DNA of 28,923 nucleotides from Clostridiales bacterium (GCA_029098065.1 JAQXNP010000054.1:1-28923); one strand, 5' to 3'. Counted from the stretch's first letter, positions 14,488-22,312 are shown. Numbers and translations are program-made. The notes: generated by a model not told the origin, from the letters alone.

Positions 14488-16116
14488 GTGAATACCCCCT
14501 TTGATCCCGCCTATCAGCGCTATCCCTCTCAGCGCTACCCCATCTACGCCCGGGGCGGCATGGTGAACTGTTCCTCCCCCCAGGCGGCCGCCGCCGGGCT
14601 GGAGGTGCTGCGGAAGGGCGGCAACGCCATGGACGCCGCCGCCGCCGCTGCCGCCGCGCTGACGGTGGTGGAGCCCACCGCCAACGGCATCGGCTCCGAC
14701 GCCTTTGCCCTGGTCTGGTCGGAGAAGGACCGGAAGCTCTACGGACTCAACTCCAGCGGTCCCGCCCCCCGGCTGGCCTCCATTGAGGCGGTGCTGGCCG
14801 ACGGGAAGGACGAGGACGGCAAGATGCCCACCTACGGCTGGACTCCGGTGACGGTGCCCGGCGCGCCCAAGGCCTGGGCCGAGCTGACCCGGCGCTTTGG
14901 CCGGCTGTCCCTGGCTGAAAATCTGGCCCCCGCCGTCCGCTACGCCCGGGAGGGCTATCCCTGTGCCCCCAATCTGGCCATCATGTGGCAGCGGGCCTTC
15001 GGCAAGTACCGGCAGACCTGCACCGGCCCCGAGTTTGAGGAGTGGTACCGCACCTTTGCCCCGGAGGGCCGGCCCTATCAGGCGGGAGACATGATCCGCC
15101 TGCCCAACCACGCCGACACCCTGGAGGCCATCGGAGCCACCAACGCCGATGCCTTCTATACCGGCGACATCGCCCGGAAAATCGACGCCGACAGCCGGAA
15201 ATTCGGCGGCTATCTCCGTTATGAGGACCTGGCCGCTTACGAGGCCAGATGGGTGGAGCCCATCTCGGTGGACTACCGGGGCTATCAGGTCTGTGAGATC
15301 CCCCCCAACGGTCAGGGCATCGCCGCCCTCATGGCGCTGAATATCCTGAAGGAGTTCTCTTTCCCGGGGAAGGACTGCGCGGAGACCTATCACCGCCAGC
15401 TGGAGGCCATGAAGCTGGCCTTTGCCGACGCGTTCCAGTATGTCACCGACCCGGACTATATGGCGCTGGACTATCACGACCTGCTGCTGCCGGAGTACGG
15501 CGCCCGGCGGGCGGAGCTCATCACCGGCCAGGCCCAGACCTTCACCCACGGTATTCCCCCCAAAAGCGGCACGGTCTATCTGTGCTGTGCCGACGGGGAG
15601 GGCAACATGGTGTCCTACATCCAGTCCAACTACATGGGCTTCGGCTCGGGCATCGTGGTGTCCGGCACCGGCGTGTCCCTCCAGAACCGGGGCCATGACT
15701 TCTCCCTGAAGGCGGAGGATGCCAACGCCCTCCGGCCCGGCAAGCGGAGCTACCACACCATCATCCCCGGCTTCCTGATGAAGGACGGCGGGCCGGTGGG
15801 CCCCTTCGGGGTCATGGGCGGCTATATGCAGCCCCAGGGCCATGTCCAGGTGGTCATGAACTACGTGGACTTCCATCTGGATCCCCAGCAGGCCCTGGAC
15901 GCCCCCCGGTGGCAGTGGATGCGGGACAACACCGTGACGGTGGAGACCCGCTTCCCCATGGAGCTGGCCCGTCAGCTCCAGCGCCGGGGCCACGACATCC
16001 GCGCCGATCTGTCCACCCCCAGCTTCGGCCGGGGCCAGATGATCGTCCGGCTGGACAACGGCGTACTGGTGGGGGGCACCGAGTCCCGCACCGACAGCAA
16101 CATCGCCTGTTTCTGA
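14488..16116 (+). CDS. ggt: Gamma-glutamyltranspeptidase-like Ntn-hydrolase, cytoplasmic
   Basis: This 542-residue protein is a member of the gamma-glutamyltransferase family, which cleaves or transfers gamma-glutamyl groups (glutathione, gamma-Glu peptides) after self-cutting into two subunits. The N-terminal block GGMVNCSSPQAAAAGLEVLRKGGNAMDAAAA and GIGSDAFALVW are family marks. The likely self-cleaving nucleophile is T362 in SGTVYLCCADGEGNMVSY, leaving a 181-residue small subunit. RSYHTIIPGF and GVMGGYMQPQGHVQV follow. There is no signal peptide, unlike E. coli GGT, so it should work inside the cell, like YwrD-type members. The GTG is 8 bases after AAGGAG and 12 bases after the ATPase gene. 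Its place at the end of a peptide-import operon suggests it opens the imported substrate. A cephalosporin acylase-like amidase is a possible alternative. Confidence 0.88.
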   Translation: MNTPFDPAYQRYPSQRYPIYARGGMVNCSSPQAAAAGLEVLRKGGNAMDAAAAAAAALTVVEPTANGIGSDAFALVWSEKDRKLYGLNSSGPAPRLASIEAVLADGKDEDGKMPTYGWTPVTVPGAPKAWAELTRRFGRLSLAENLAPAVRYAREGYPCAPNLAIMWQRAFGKYRQTCTGPEFEEWYRTFAPEGRPYQAGDMIRLPNHADTLEAIGATNADAFYTGDIARKIDADSRKFGGYLRYEDLAAYEARWVEPISVDYRGYQVCEIPPNGQGIAALMALNILKEFSFPGKDCAETYHRQLEAMKLAFADAFQYVTDPDYMALDYHDLLLPEYGARRAELITGQAQTFTHGIPPKSGTVYLCCADGEGNMVSYIQSNYMGFGSGIVVSGTGVSLQNRGHDFSLKAEDANALRPGKRSYHTIIPGFLMKDGGPVGPFGVMGGYMQPQGHVQVVMNYVDFHLDPQQALDAPRWQWMRDNTVTVETRFPMELARQLQRRGHDIRADLSTPSFGRGQMIVRLDNGVLVGGTESRTDSNIACF

Positions 16117-16187
16117 CCGGAAGGAGAAAACGAACCGCCTCGGGCTGGCATCGTTGAATCCTGCTGATTTCAGCGCATGTATATAGG

Positions 16188-16222
16188 AACAGCTCTCCGC
16201 CGGTCGGCGGGGAGCTGTTTTT
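16188..16222 (+). terminator. Terminator of the first peptide-import operon
   Basis: A 14-bp stem with one T:G pair (16188-16201 with 16206-16219) and a GGTC loop is followed by a T-run to 16222. It ends the operon that starts near 8112. Confidence 0.93.
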
Positions 16223-16318
16223 AATCTCCGCGGATCATCTCGGAAGCGAAGGAGAAGGATGCGCCGTGGTCCCTGCGGGGCGATTTTGTCAGAAATCCGC
16301 GCCGCAACAAATCGTTGC

Positions 16319-16348
16319 TTGACATTTGACCCGCTGTTATTTTAGCAT
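16319..16348 (+). promoter_or_regulatory. Promoter candidate of the XRE regulator
   Basis: A perfect TTGACA (16319-16324), an 18-base spacer and TAGCAT (16343-16348). The transcript would start close to the ATG at 16368. The 13 bases before and into the -35 (16308-16320) also occur at 7227-7239; this may be chance. Confidence 0.5.
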
Positions 16349-16367
16349 GGCTGTGAGGTGATGAACC

Positions 16368-17066
16368 ATGTCGATCGGAGACAACCTGCGTTCGCTCCGC
16401 CTGAACCGGAACATGACTCAGGAGCAGGCGGCGCAGCGGCTTGGCGTTGCACGGCAGACGGTATCCAGCTATGAATCCGGCCGGACCCGGCCGGACATTG
16501 AGATGCTGACGCGCTTCTGCGAACTCTATGGGACCGATCTGGACGGGATCGTCTATGGGCGGGCGCGGGTGCTGAAGACGCTGAACCGCCTGAAACGGAC
16601 GGCAGTGGTCCTGTTTGCCCTGCTGGTGGGGATGACGTTCCTCGGTTCCGCTCTGCTGTGGTCCGCGAACCGGTTTTTCCCCGTGGAACAGGGGCAGCTG
16701 ACCCGGGCGGAGCTGGGCGTGTTTGAAGCGCACAGGCGGCTGACAGCGTCCTGGGAGACGGTGGACTGGGTCATTCTGGCGGTCTCTCTGACGGGTTTTC
16801 TGGCGCTTTTCCTTCTGGTGCTCACCGGAAAGTGCCGGGTGCCGGCCAGACAGAAGCTGATCTATATGGTTGCGCTGGCGGCGGGACTCCTTTTGGCGGC
16901 GCTGCCCTTCGCGGCGACGGACCCCGTGTTCCCGGCCGTCAACTATCTGATCACCCCCATCCATGTCATCGCGCGGATGGTCCTTTTCTGCGCCGTGCTG
17001 TCCGTCACTGAGCGCGTCCGGGAAAGAAAATCCGGGGACGGGGGAACAAAGGCCGGAACACCTTGA
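16368..17066 (+). CDS. XRE-family regulator with C-terminal membrane domain
   Basis: This 232-residue protein has an N-terminal Cro/C1-type helix-turn-helix (about 1-65: NLRSLRLNRNMTQEQAAQRL, then VARQTVSSYESGR). About four hydrophobic segments follow: TAVVLFALLVGMTFLGSALL, WVILAVSLTGFLALFLLVLTG, KLIYMVALAAGLLLAALPFA, and a last one near VIARMVLFCAVLSV. Membrane-tethered XRE proteins of this kind are common in Firmicutes next to envelope or peptide genes; the signal sensed here is unknown. The ATG follows GAGGTG by 7 bases; an ATG at 16361 is out of frame. The scfA promoter begins over its stop codon, so it is immediately upstream of the SCIFF genes and may regulate them. Confidence 0.88.
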   Translation: MSIGDNLRSLRLNRNMTQEQAAQRLGVARQTVSSYESGRTRPDIEMLTRFCELYGTDLDGIVYGRARVLKTLNRLKRTAVVLFALLVGMTFLGSALLWSANRFFPVEQGQLTRAELGVFEAHRRLTASWETVDWVILAVSLTGFLALFLLVLTGKCRVPARQKLIYMVALAAGLLLAALPFAATDPVFPAVNYLITPIHVIARMVLFCAVLSVTERVRERKSGDGGTKAGTP

Positions 17067-17091
17067 CTTCATGTCCGGCGTGTGATAAAAT
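17063..17091 (+). promoter_or_regulatory. Promoter of scfA
   Basis: TTGACT (17063-17068), a 17-base spacer and TAAAAT (17086-17091), a strong SigA-type match. The -35 overlaps the stop codon of the XRE gene. The leader to the scfA ATG is about 65 bases. Confidence 0.75.
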
Positions 17092-17163
17092 TTCAGCCAT
17101 GATGGAGCCGTGTTCCCCGGAAGACGGCCGAACCGGAAAATCGGCAGAATGGAGATATGAATC

Positions 17164-17304
17164 ATGGAAAGAATCAAGACTCTTGAGACCCGCAACCTGT
17201 GCGAGAGCGCCAAGACCGGCGGCTGCGGCGAGTGCCAGACTTCCTGCCAGTCCGCCTGCAAGACCAGCTGCGGCGTGGCCAACCAGAAGTGCGAGAACCA
17301 GTAA
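17164..17304 (+). CDS. scfA: SCIFF ranthipeptide precursor (six Cys in forty-five)
   Basis: This 46-residue precursor of a ribosomally made, thioether-bridged peptide is easily missed by gene finders. The leader is MERIKTLETRNLCESAK and the core has the SCIFF pattern GGCGECQTSCQSACKTSCGV, ending in NQKCENQ. Cys are at 13, 21, 24, 28, 32, 36 and 43. The last six are the family set; C13 is extra. In the studied homologue CteA a bridge joins Cys32 to Thr37; here residue 37 is Gly if the numbering aligns. The ATG is 8 bases after GGAGA. The gene has its own promoter and a terminator before scfB, the maturase. The role of SCIFF peptides is not firmly known; signalling has been proposed for ranthipeptides in clostridia. 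Confidence 0.93.
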   Translation: MERIKTLETRNLCESAKTGGCGECQTSCQSACKTSCGVANQKCENQ

Positions 17305-17322
17305 GATAGCGCGTCAAAAAGC

Positions 17323-17351
17323 TGCCGCCTGGTGACCGGGCGGCACTTTTT
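17323..17351 (+). terminator. Terminator/attenuator between scfA and scfB
   Basis: A 10-bp stem with one T:G pair (17323-17332 with 17336-17345) and a TGA loop is followed by CTTTTTAT and preceded by AAAAAG. It should release most transcripts after scfA and let a fraction through to scfB, giving more peptide than enzyme. I see no separate scfB promoter in the 76-base gap. Confidence 0.8.
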
Positions 17352-17380
17352 ATGCAAAGACCAGGGAGGGCTCTTTTGAT

Positions 17381-18772
17381 ATGGTACATCAGTATCAGCT
17401 GAATGGCTACAACATCGTGCTGGATTCCTGCTCCGGCTCCATCCACGCGGTGGACGAGGTGGCCTATGACATCATCGCCATGTTTCCGGACAAAACGCCC
17501 GACGAGATCGTGGCGGAGCTGTCCGTGAAATACGCCGGCCGGGACGATGTGACCGAGGCCGACCTGCGGGCGTGCATCGGGGATGTGGAAGAACTGGTGA
17601 AGGCAGGGAAGCTCTACACGCCGGACACCTTTGCCGGCATGGCGGGCACCCTCAAGGAACGGGCGGGGGATGTGGTGAAGGCGCTGTGCCTCCACGTGGC
17701 CCATACCTGCAACCTCAACTGCGGCTACTGCTTTGCCAGTCAGGGCAAATACCACGGCGAGCGGGCCCTCATGAGCTATGAGGTGGGCAAACAGGCCCTG
17801 GATTTCCTGATGGACCACTCCGGCACCCGGACCAATCTGGAGGTGGACTTTTTCGGCGGCGAGCCGCTGATGAACTGGGATGTGGTGAAGCGGCTGGTGA
17901 ACTATGCCCGCAGCGTGGAGAAGGAGCGGGGCAAAAACTTCCGCTTTACCCTGACCACCAACGGCATGCTCATCGACGACGATGTGATCGAGTTCGCCAA
18001 CCGGGAGATGAGCAATGTGGTCCTCTCCCTGGACGGCCGCAAAGAGATCAACGACCGTACCCGGGTGGATTATGCCGGTGTTGGCAGTTACGACCGCATC
18101 GTGCCCAAATTCCAGAAGCTGGTGGCGGCCCGGGGCGGGAAGAACTACTATATGCGGGGGACCTTCACCCATGCGAACCCCGATTTCACCAAAGACCTGT
18201 TCCACATGGCTGACGACCTGGGCTTCACCGAGCTGAGCATGGAGCCGGTGGTCTGCGCTCCGGACGACCCCGCCGCCCTGACAGCAGAGGATCTGGAGAT
18301 CGTGAAGGAGCAGTATGAGATTCTGGCCCGGGACATGCTCCGCCGGGAGCGGGAGGGCAGGCCCATCACCTTTTACCACTACATGCTGGACCTGACGGGG
18401 GGGCCCTGCGTTTATAAGCGCATCTCAGGCTGCGGCTCGGGCACGGAGTACATGGCGGTGACCCCCTGGGGGGATCTGTATCCCTGCCACCAGTTTGTGG
18501 GGGAGGAGACCTACAGGCTGGGCGATGTCTGGAACGGGGTCACCAACACCGCCCTGCGGGAGGAGTTCCGCTCCTGCAACGCCTATGCCCGGCCCGAGTG
18601 CGCCGACTGCTGGGCCAGGCTGTACTGCTCGGGCGGCTGCGCCGCCAACGCCTATCACGCCACCGGTTCCATCAAGGGCGTGTATGAGGCGGGCTGTGAG
18701 CTGTTCCGCAAGCGCATGGAGTGCGCCATCATGATGAATGTGGCCCGGGAGCTGGACGGCGGGAGGCTCTGA
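17381..18772 (+). CDS. scfB: SCIFF radical SAM maturase (SPASM domain)
   Basis: This 463-residue radical SAM enzyme forms thioether cross-links in the SCIFF peptide. Residues 1-90 look like the PqqD-type RiPP recognition element that grips the leader (YNIVLDSCSGSIHAVDEVAY start). The SAM cluster motif CxxxCxxC is C110-N-L-N-C114-G-Y-C117. GGEP (159-162) is the SAM-binding motif II. From about 340 on the SPASM/auxiliary cluster region has many Cys, including C343, C351, C369, C399, C407, C410, C416, C420 and C439. Length and layout match CteB-type maturases. The ATG follows GGGAGGG. It is the second gene after scfA, beyond an attenuator. Its stop overlaps the start of a PLP enzyme gene (TGATG). 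Confidence 0.96.
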   Translation: MVHQYQLNGYNIVLDSCSGSIHAVDEVAYDIIAMFPDKTPDEIVAELSVKYAGRDDVTEADLRACIGDVEELVKAGKLYTPDTFAGMAGTLKERAGDVVKALCLHVAHTCNLNCGYCFASQGKYHGERALMSYEVGKQALDFLMDHSGTRTNLEVDFFGGEPLMNWDVVKRLVNYARSVEKERGKNFRFTLTTNGMLIDDDVIEFANREMSNVVLSLDGRKEINDRTRVDYAGVGSYDRIVPKFQKLVAARGGKNYYMRGTFTHANPDFTKDLFHMADDLGFTELSMEPVVCAPDDPAALTAEDLEIVKEQYEILARDMLRREREGRPITFYHYMLDLTGGPCVYKRISGCGSGTEYMAVTPWGDLYPCHQFVGEETYRLGDVWNGVTNTALREEFRSCNAYARPECADCWARLYCSGGCAANAYHATGSIKGVYEAGCELFRKRMECAIMMNVARELDGGRL

Positions 18773-20136
18773 TGGACACCCCCATCGCGGATTTTGTGGA
18801 GCGGTATGCCCGTTCCGGCGCGGTCCGTCTCCACATGCCGGGCCACAAGGGAAAGCCAATTCTGGGCTGTGAGCCGTGGGACATCACGGAGATCCACGGG
18901 GCGGACGCGCTGTATGAGGCGGAGGGGATCATCGCCCAAAGCGAGCGAAATACCTCCGCGCTGTTCGGCTCGGGCCGGACGGTGTATTCCACTGAGGGCT
19001 CCAGCCAGTGCATCAAGGCCATGCTGTATCTGGCCCTGACCTGCCGCCCTGCGGGGACGGCCCCGGTGATCCTGGCGGCCCGGAACGTGCACCGGTCTTT
19101 TGTCCACGCCGCCGCGCTGCTGGACTTTGAGCCGGTATGGCTGTGGCCGGAGGACAGCCGTTCCCTGTGCGGCTGTCCCATCTCGGCGCAGGCGCTGGAG
19201 CGGGCGCTGGAAGCCCTGCCCGCGCCGCCGGCGGCGGTCTACCTGACCAGTCCGGACTATCTGGGGGGAACGGCGGATATCTCTGCCCTGTCGGCGGTCT
19301 GCCGCCGGCACGGCACCATCCTGGCGGTGGACAACGCCCACGGGGCCTACCTTCGCTTTCTCCATCCATCCCGCCATCCGCTGGATCTGGGGGCGGATCT
19401 GTGCTGTGACTCCGCCCATAAAACCCTGCCCGCCCTTACCGGGGGAGCCTATCTCCACGTCGGGAAGAATGCCCCGGCGGCCTTCCGGGAGAACGCCAAG
19501 ACGGCCATGGCCCCCTTCGGATCCACCAGCCCGTCCTATCTGACTCTGGCCTCTCTGGACCGCTGCGTCCGGTATCTGTCGGAGGGATATCCCGCCCGGC
19601 TGGCCGGGCTGGCGGAGTCGCTGGAGGCCCTGCGGTCCCGGCTGCGGGGGCGTGGTTGGCAGGTGGAGGAGAGCGATCCGCTGCGGCTGACTATCGCCGC
19701 CCCGGCGGGAATGACCGGCGGGGATCTGGCCGCCCGGCTGCGCCGGGGCGGGATAGAGTGCGAATACGCCGATCCGTCGTTCCTGGTGCTGATGGTCACG
19801 CCGGAGAACACCGGGGCGGAGCTGTCCCGGCTGGAGGAGGTTCTGGGGACCAACAACCGCCCCCGGAGGGACCTTCCCGCCCTCCCTCTGGCAAAAGGGG
19901 AACGGGTGGTAAGCGTCCGCCGGGCCCTCTTTGCCCCCCATGAGTCCGTCCCTGTGGAAGAGGCCCTGGGGCGGATCTGCGCTGCGCCCACAGTGTCCTG
20001 TCCCCCCGCCATTCCCATCGCTGTGTCGGGCGAGCGCATCGGCCCGGCGGCGGTGGAGCTGCTGCGCTATTACGGTGCGGAGCGGGTGGATGTGCTGACC
20101 GAACCAGGAGAGTCCCGGCACAGCCGGGCCCTTTGA
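18772..20136 (+). CDS. Orn/Lys/Arg decarboxylase-family PLP enzyme
   Basis: This 454-residue fold-type I PLP enzyme of the short Firmicutes branch of the Orn/Lys/Arg decarboxylase family (SpeA/YaaO-like) would make agmatine, cadaverine or putrescine. The N-terminus has LHMPGHKGKP and DITEIHGADALYEAEGII, typical of this branch. The PLP Lys is K217 in DSAHKTLPALTGGAYLHVG. DNAHGAYLRF supplies the cofactor-contacting Asp-His region. A C-terminal domain ends the protein. The ATG overlaps the scfB stop by one base (TGATG), so translation is coupled and the gene is in the scf transcript. Earlier in-frame starts lie inside scfB. Which amino acid it acts on, or whether it acts on a peptide, cannot be told. 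Confidence 0.88.
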   Translation: MDTPIADFVERYARSGAVRLHMPGHKGKPILGCEPWDITEIHGADALYEAEGIIAQSERNTSALFGSGRTVYSTEGSSQCIKAMLYLALTCRPAGTAPVILAARNVHRSFVHAAALLDFEPVWLWPEDSRSLCGCPISAQALERALEALPAPPAAVYLTSPDYLGGTADISALSAVCRRHGTILAVDNAHGAYLRFLHPSRHPLDLGADLCCDSAHKTLPALTGGAYLHVGKNAPAAFRENAKTAMAPFGSTSPSYLTLASLDRCVRYLSEGYPARLAGLAESLEALRSRLRGRGWQVEESDPLRLTIAAPAGMTGGDLAARLRRGGIECEYADPSFLVLMVTPENTGAELSRLEEVLGTNNRPRRDLPALPLAKGERVVSVRRALFAPHESVPVEEALGRICAAPTVSCPPAIPIAVSGERIGPAAVELLRYYGAERVDVLTEPGESRHSRAL

Positions 20137-20144
20137 CAGCGAGA

Positions 20145-20186
20145 CCGGACCGTCCGATTCCATGCGGACGGTCCGGCCGTTTTTTA
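20145..20186 (+). terminator. Terminator of the scf transcript
   Basis: A perfect 12-bp stem (20145-20156 with 20165-20176) and an 8-base loop are followed after CCG by six T. It lies 8 bases after the PLP-enzyme stop and between converging genes. Confidence 0.88.
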
Positions 20187-20201
20187 TTTGCAGAGAACGG
20201 C

Positions 20202-20972
20202 CTATGCGGCGGCCATCTGCCTGCCGGTGTGGTCGATGGTGTAGTCCACATTGTACTCTCCCGGCAGAATGAGCTGGGAGATGGGCACGAAGGTATACCC
20301 CTGCTGGAGCAGCGTCTCCAGAATAGTGGGCAGCGCCTCCGGGGTGTGGAGGGCGGCGTTGTGGAAGAGGACGATGGAGCCGGGCTGGACCTTGGAGGTG
20401 ACCCGCTGGGTGATCTCGGAGGCGGGCAGCTCCTTCCAGTCCAGGCTGTCCACGTCCCACTGGATGGGCTCCATCCCGGCGGCACGAATGGCTGTGATGA
20501 CGTTGTCGTCGTACTCCCCATAGGGCGGCCGGATGAGGGTGGGCCGCACGCCGGTGACCGCCTCGATCTTGTCGTTGCAGGCGTTCACGTCGGCGATGAT
20601 CTCCTCCCGGCTGAGCTTGGAGAAGTGGTCGTGGTGGTTGGAGTGGTTCATCACCTCGTGGCCGGCGTCGGCCAGGGCCTTCACCGACTCGGGGTATTTG
20701 TCCACCCAGTCCCCCACCACGAAAAAGGTGGCTTTGATGTTGTACTTCCCCAGAATGTCGATGAGCTGCTGGGTGTCCTCATTGCCCCAGGCGGCGTCGA
20801 AGGAGATGGAGATCATCTTCTGATCCCGCTGGACACAGTAGATGGGCAGCTGCCGCCGGGTGGCGGCGGCGGTGGCGGTGAGGGGCCGGTTCACCACCCA
20901 GAACATGACCGCCGCGGCCAGCAGGCAGGCCAGGGCGGTGAGTCTCTTTCGTTTTACCAAAAACAGTTTCAT
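20202..20972 (-). CDS. pdaB: PdaB-type polysaccharide deacetylase (sporulation)
   Basis: This 256-residue NodB-homology deacetylase probably acts on spore peptidoglycan. A basic N-terminus and one membrane segment (about 10-28) anchor it. NodB motif 1 is SFDAAWG with D59, where the second Asp of classical TFDDG is replaced, as in PdaB relatives. Motif 2 is H110-S-N-H-H114, metal ligands. Motif 3 is R148-P-P-Y-G. DSLDW and LFHN near the end are motifs 4 and 5. The ATG at 20972 is 7 bases after GAGGAGG; an ATG at 20993 would lie before that site. In Bacillus pdaB is needed to keep spores stable. A generic sporulation deacetylase of another subgroup is possible. Confidence 0.88.
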   Translation of the reverse strand: MKLFLVKRKRLTALACLLAAAVMFWVVNRPLTATAAATRRQLPIYCVQRDQKMISISFDAAWGNEDTQQLIDILGKYNIKATFFVVGDWVDKYPESVKALADAGHEVMNHSNHHDHFSKLSREEIIADVNACNDKIEAVTGVRPTLIRPPYGEYDDNVITAIRAAGMEPIQWDVDSLDWKELPASEITQRVTSKVQPGSIVLFHNAALHTPEALPTILETLLQQGYTFVPISQLILPGEYNVDYTIDHTGRQMAAA

Positions 20973-21002
20973 GGGAAAACCTCCTCTTTGCATGTGTGTT
21001 AT

Positions 21003-21031
21003 TTATATGATGGGGCCAGGCTTTCCCATGC
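21003..21031 (-). promoter_or_regulatory. Possible sporulation-sigma promoter of pdaB
   Basis: On the minus strand GCATG (21031-21027), a 17-base spacer and CATATAA (21009-21003) resemble a SigG-type promoter (GHATR, then CATnnTA), though the -10 match is imperfect. The forespore or mother-cell assignment is uncertain. Confidence 0.35.
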
Positions 21032-21047
21032 GTTTTTGACTTGGGGC

Positions 21048-21077
21048 TTGCCAGAAGGCGAAGGCCGGGAGTAAAAT
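21048..21077 (+). promoter_or_regulatory. Promoter candidate of the racemase gene
   Basis: TTGCCA (21048-21053), an 18-base spacer and TAAAAT (21072-21077) lie 33 bases before the ATG. Confidence 0.6.
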
Positions 21078-21110
21078 AAAAATCACCAATTTTTTTCGGA
21101 GGGAAACGAC

Positions 21111-22211
21111 ATGGAGGAGAAACGCTATCCCCGGCTCATCTGTGATCTGGGGCTGCTGGAACACAACGTCCGGGAGGTGATCGGCCGCTGTCATGCCGCC
21201 GGCATCCGTGTGGCGGGCGTAGTGAAGGGGGCCACCGCCCTGCCGCCGGTGGTGGACTGCTATGTCCGGGGGGGCAGCGACCAGCTGGCCTCCTCCCGCA
21301 TCGAGCAGCTGGAACGGATGAAAAAGGCCCATCCCGAGCTGCCCGCCATGCTCATCCGGGTGCCCATGATGAGCGAGCTGAACCGGGTGGCCTGCTGCTG
21401 TGAATACAGCCTGGAGAGCGACACCGCCGTGCTGGAAGCTTTGGACACGGCCTGCGGCCGGGCGGGCCGGCGCCACAAGGTTGTGCTCATGGCCGATCTG
21501 GGCGATCTGCGGGAGGGCTGGTGGGACCAGGACGAACTGGTGGCCGCCGCCCTTCATGTGGAGCGGGACCTGCCCAATCTGGAACTGGCCGGCGTGGGAA
21601 CCAACCTGGGCTGCTACGGCGCCATTGTGCCCACGGTGGAAAAGATGGAGAAGCTGGCCGGCCTGGCCTGCCGGGTGGAAGAGGCGGTGGGGCATGCCCT
21701 GGAGATCGTCTCCGGCGGGGCCTCCACCTCGTTCCTGCTGGTCCACCAGGGCCGGATGCCCGCCAAAATCAACCACCTCCGCATCGGGGAGACCATCCTT
21801 CACGGCTATGATCTCCAGAAGCTGTGGGGGGTCACCGACATGGGTTATCTGTCCATGGACGTGTTCACCCTTCAGGCCCAGGTGCTGGAGTGCCGGGTGA
21901 AGCCCACTTATCCGGTCGGCACCATTTTTAAAGATGCTTTCGGCAACACCCCCGTCTACACCGACCGCGGGCTCCGGCGGAGGGCCCTGGTGGGCGTGGG
22001 ACGCGTGGACGTGGGAGACCAGAGCAAGCTGCTGCCCAAGGATCCCGGTGTGACGGTGCTGGGCGGCTCCAGTGACCACACCATCCTGGACGTGGAGGAC
22101 TGCCCCCGGGCGCTGAAGGCGGGAGATGTGATGGAATTTGCCCTGAACTATACCCCTGTGCTGTTTCTCACCGACAGCACGGAGGTGACAGTGGAATATC
22201 GGGGAATGTAA
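21111..22211 (+). CDS. Alanine/ornithine racemase-family PLP enzyme
   Basis: This 366-residue fold-type III PLP enzyme would interconvert L and D forms of an amino acid (alanine, ornithine or related). The N-terminal barrel starts YPRLICDLGLLEHNV. The PLP Lys is K39 in AGVVKG. Later blocks are GVGTNLGCYGAIVPT, IVSGGASTSFLLVHQG, LRIGETILHGYD and VLGGSSDHTILDVED, which match the ornithine racemase (Orr)-like branch better than Alr. The ATG follows TCGGAGGG by about 7 bases. It is divergent from pdaB and about 210 bases upstream of the second peptide importer, which has its own promoter, so it is probably a separate transcript. The substrate is not certain. Confidence 0.88.
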   Translation: MEEKRYPRLICDLGLLEHNVREVIGRCHAAGIRVAGVVKGATALPPVVDCYVRGGSDQLASSRIEQLERMKKAHPELPAMLIRVPMMSELNRVACCCEYSLESDTAVLEALDTACGRAGRRHKVVLMADLGDLREGWWDQDELVAAALHVERDLPNLELAGVGTNLGCYGAIVPTVEKMEKLAGLACRVEEAVGHALEIVSGGASTSFLLVHQGRMPAKINHLRIGETILHGYDLQKLWGVTDMGYLSMDVFTLQAQVLECRVKPTYPVGTIFKDAFGNTPVYTDRGLRRRALVGVGRVDVGDQSKLLPKDPGVTVLGGSSDHTILDVEDCPRALKAGDVMEFALNYTPVLFLTDSTEVTVEYRGM

Positions 22212-22312
22212 ACCCGGGGAGAGTATACAGCGCGGAAAAAGAACGTCAGAAGAGGGATCCCTTTCTTTTTGTCAAGGATACCTTAAAAAAAGACAGAAAT
22301 TTCAATGTTGGA

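Noticed and set aside
12784..15993. Very long open frame (1069 codons) on the minus strand, and similar long ones at 763-2163 and 9874-11880
   Set aside because: They are antisense shadows of well-recognised plus-strand genes in GC-rich DNA. They have His/Gly/Leu-rich, family-less translations and no ribosome binding sites.
17063..17335. 90-codon open frame overlapping scfA in another frame
   Set aside because: It starts inside the XRE stop region, is Ala/Pro/Arg-rich without family similarity, and hides the true SCIFF gene, which has a clear ribosome binding site and family pattern.
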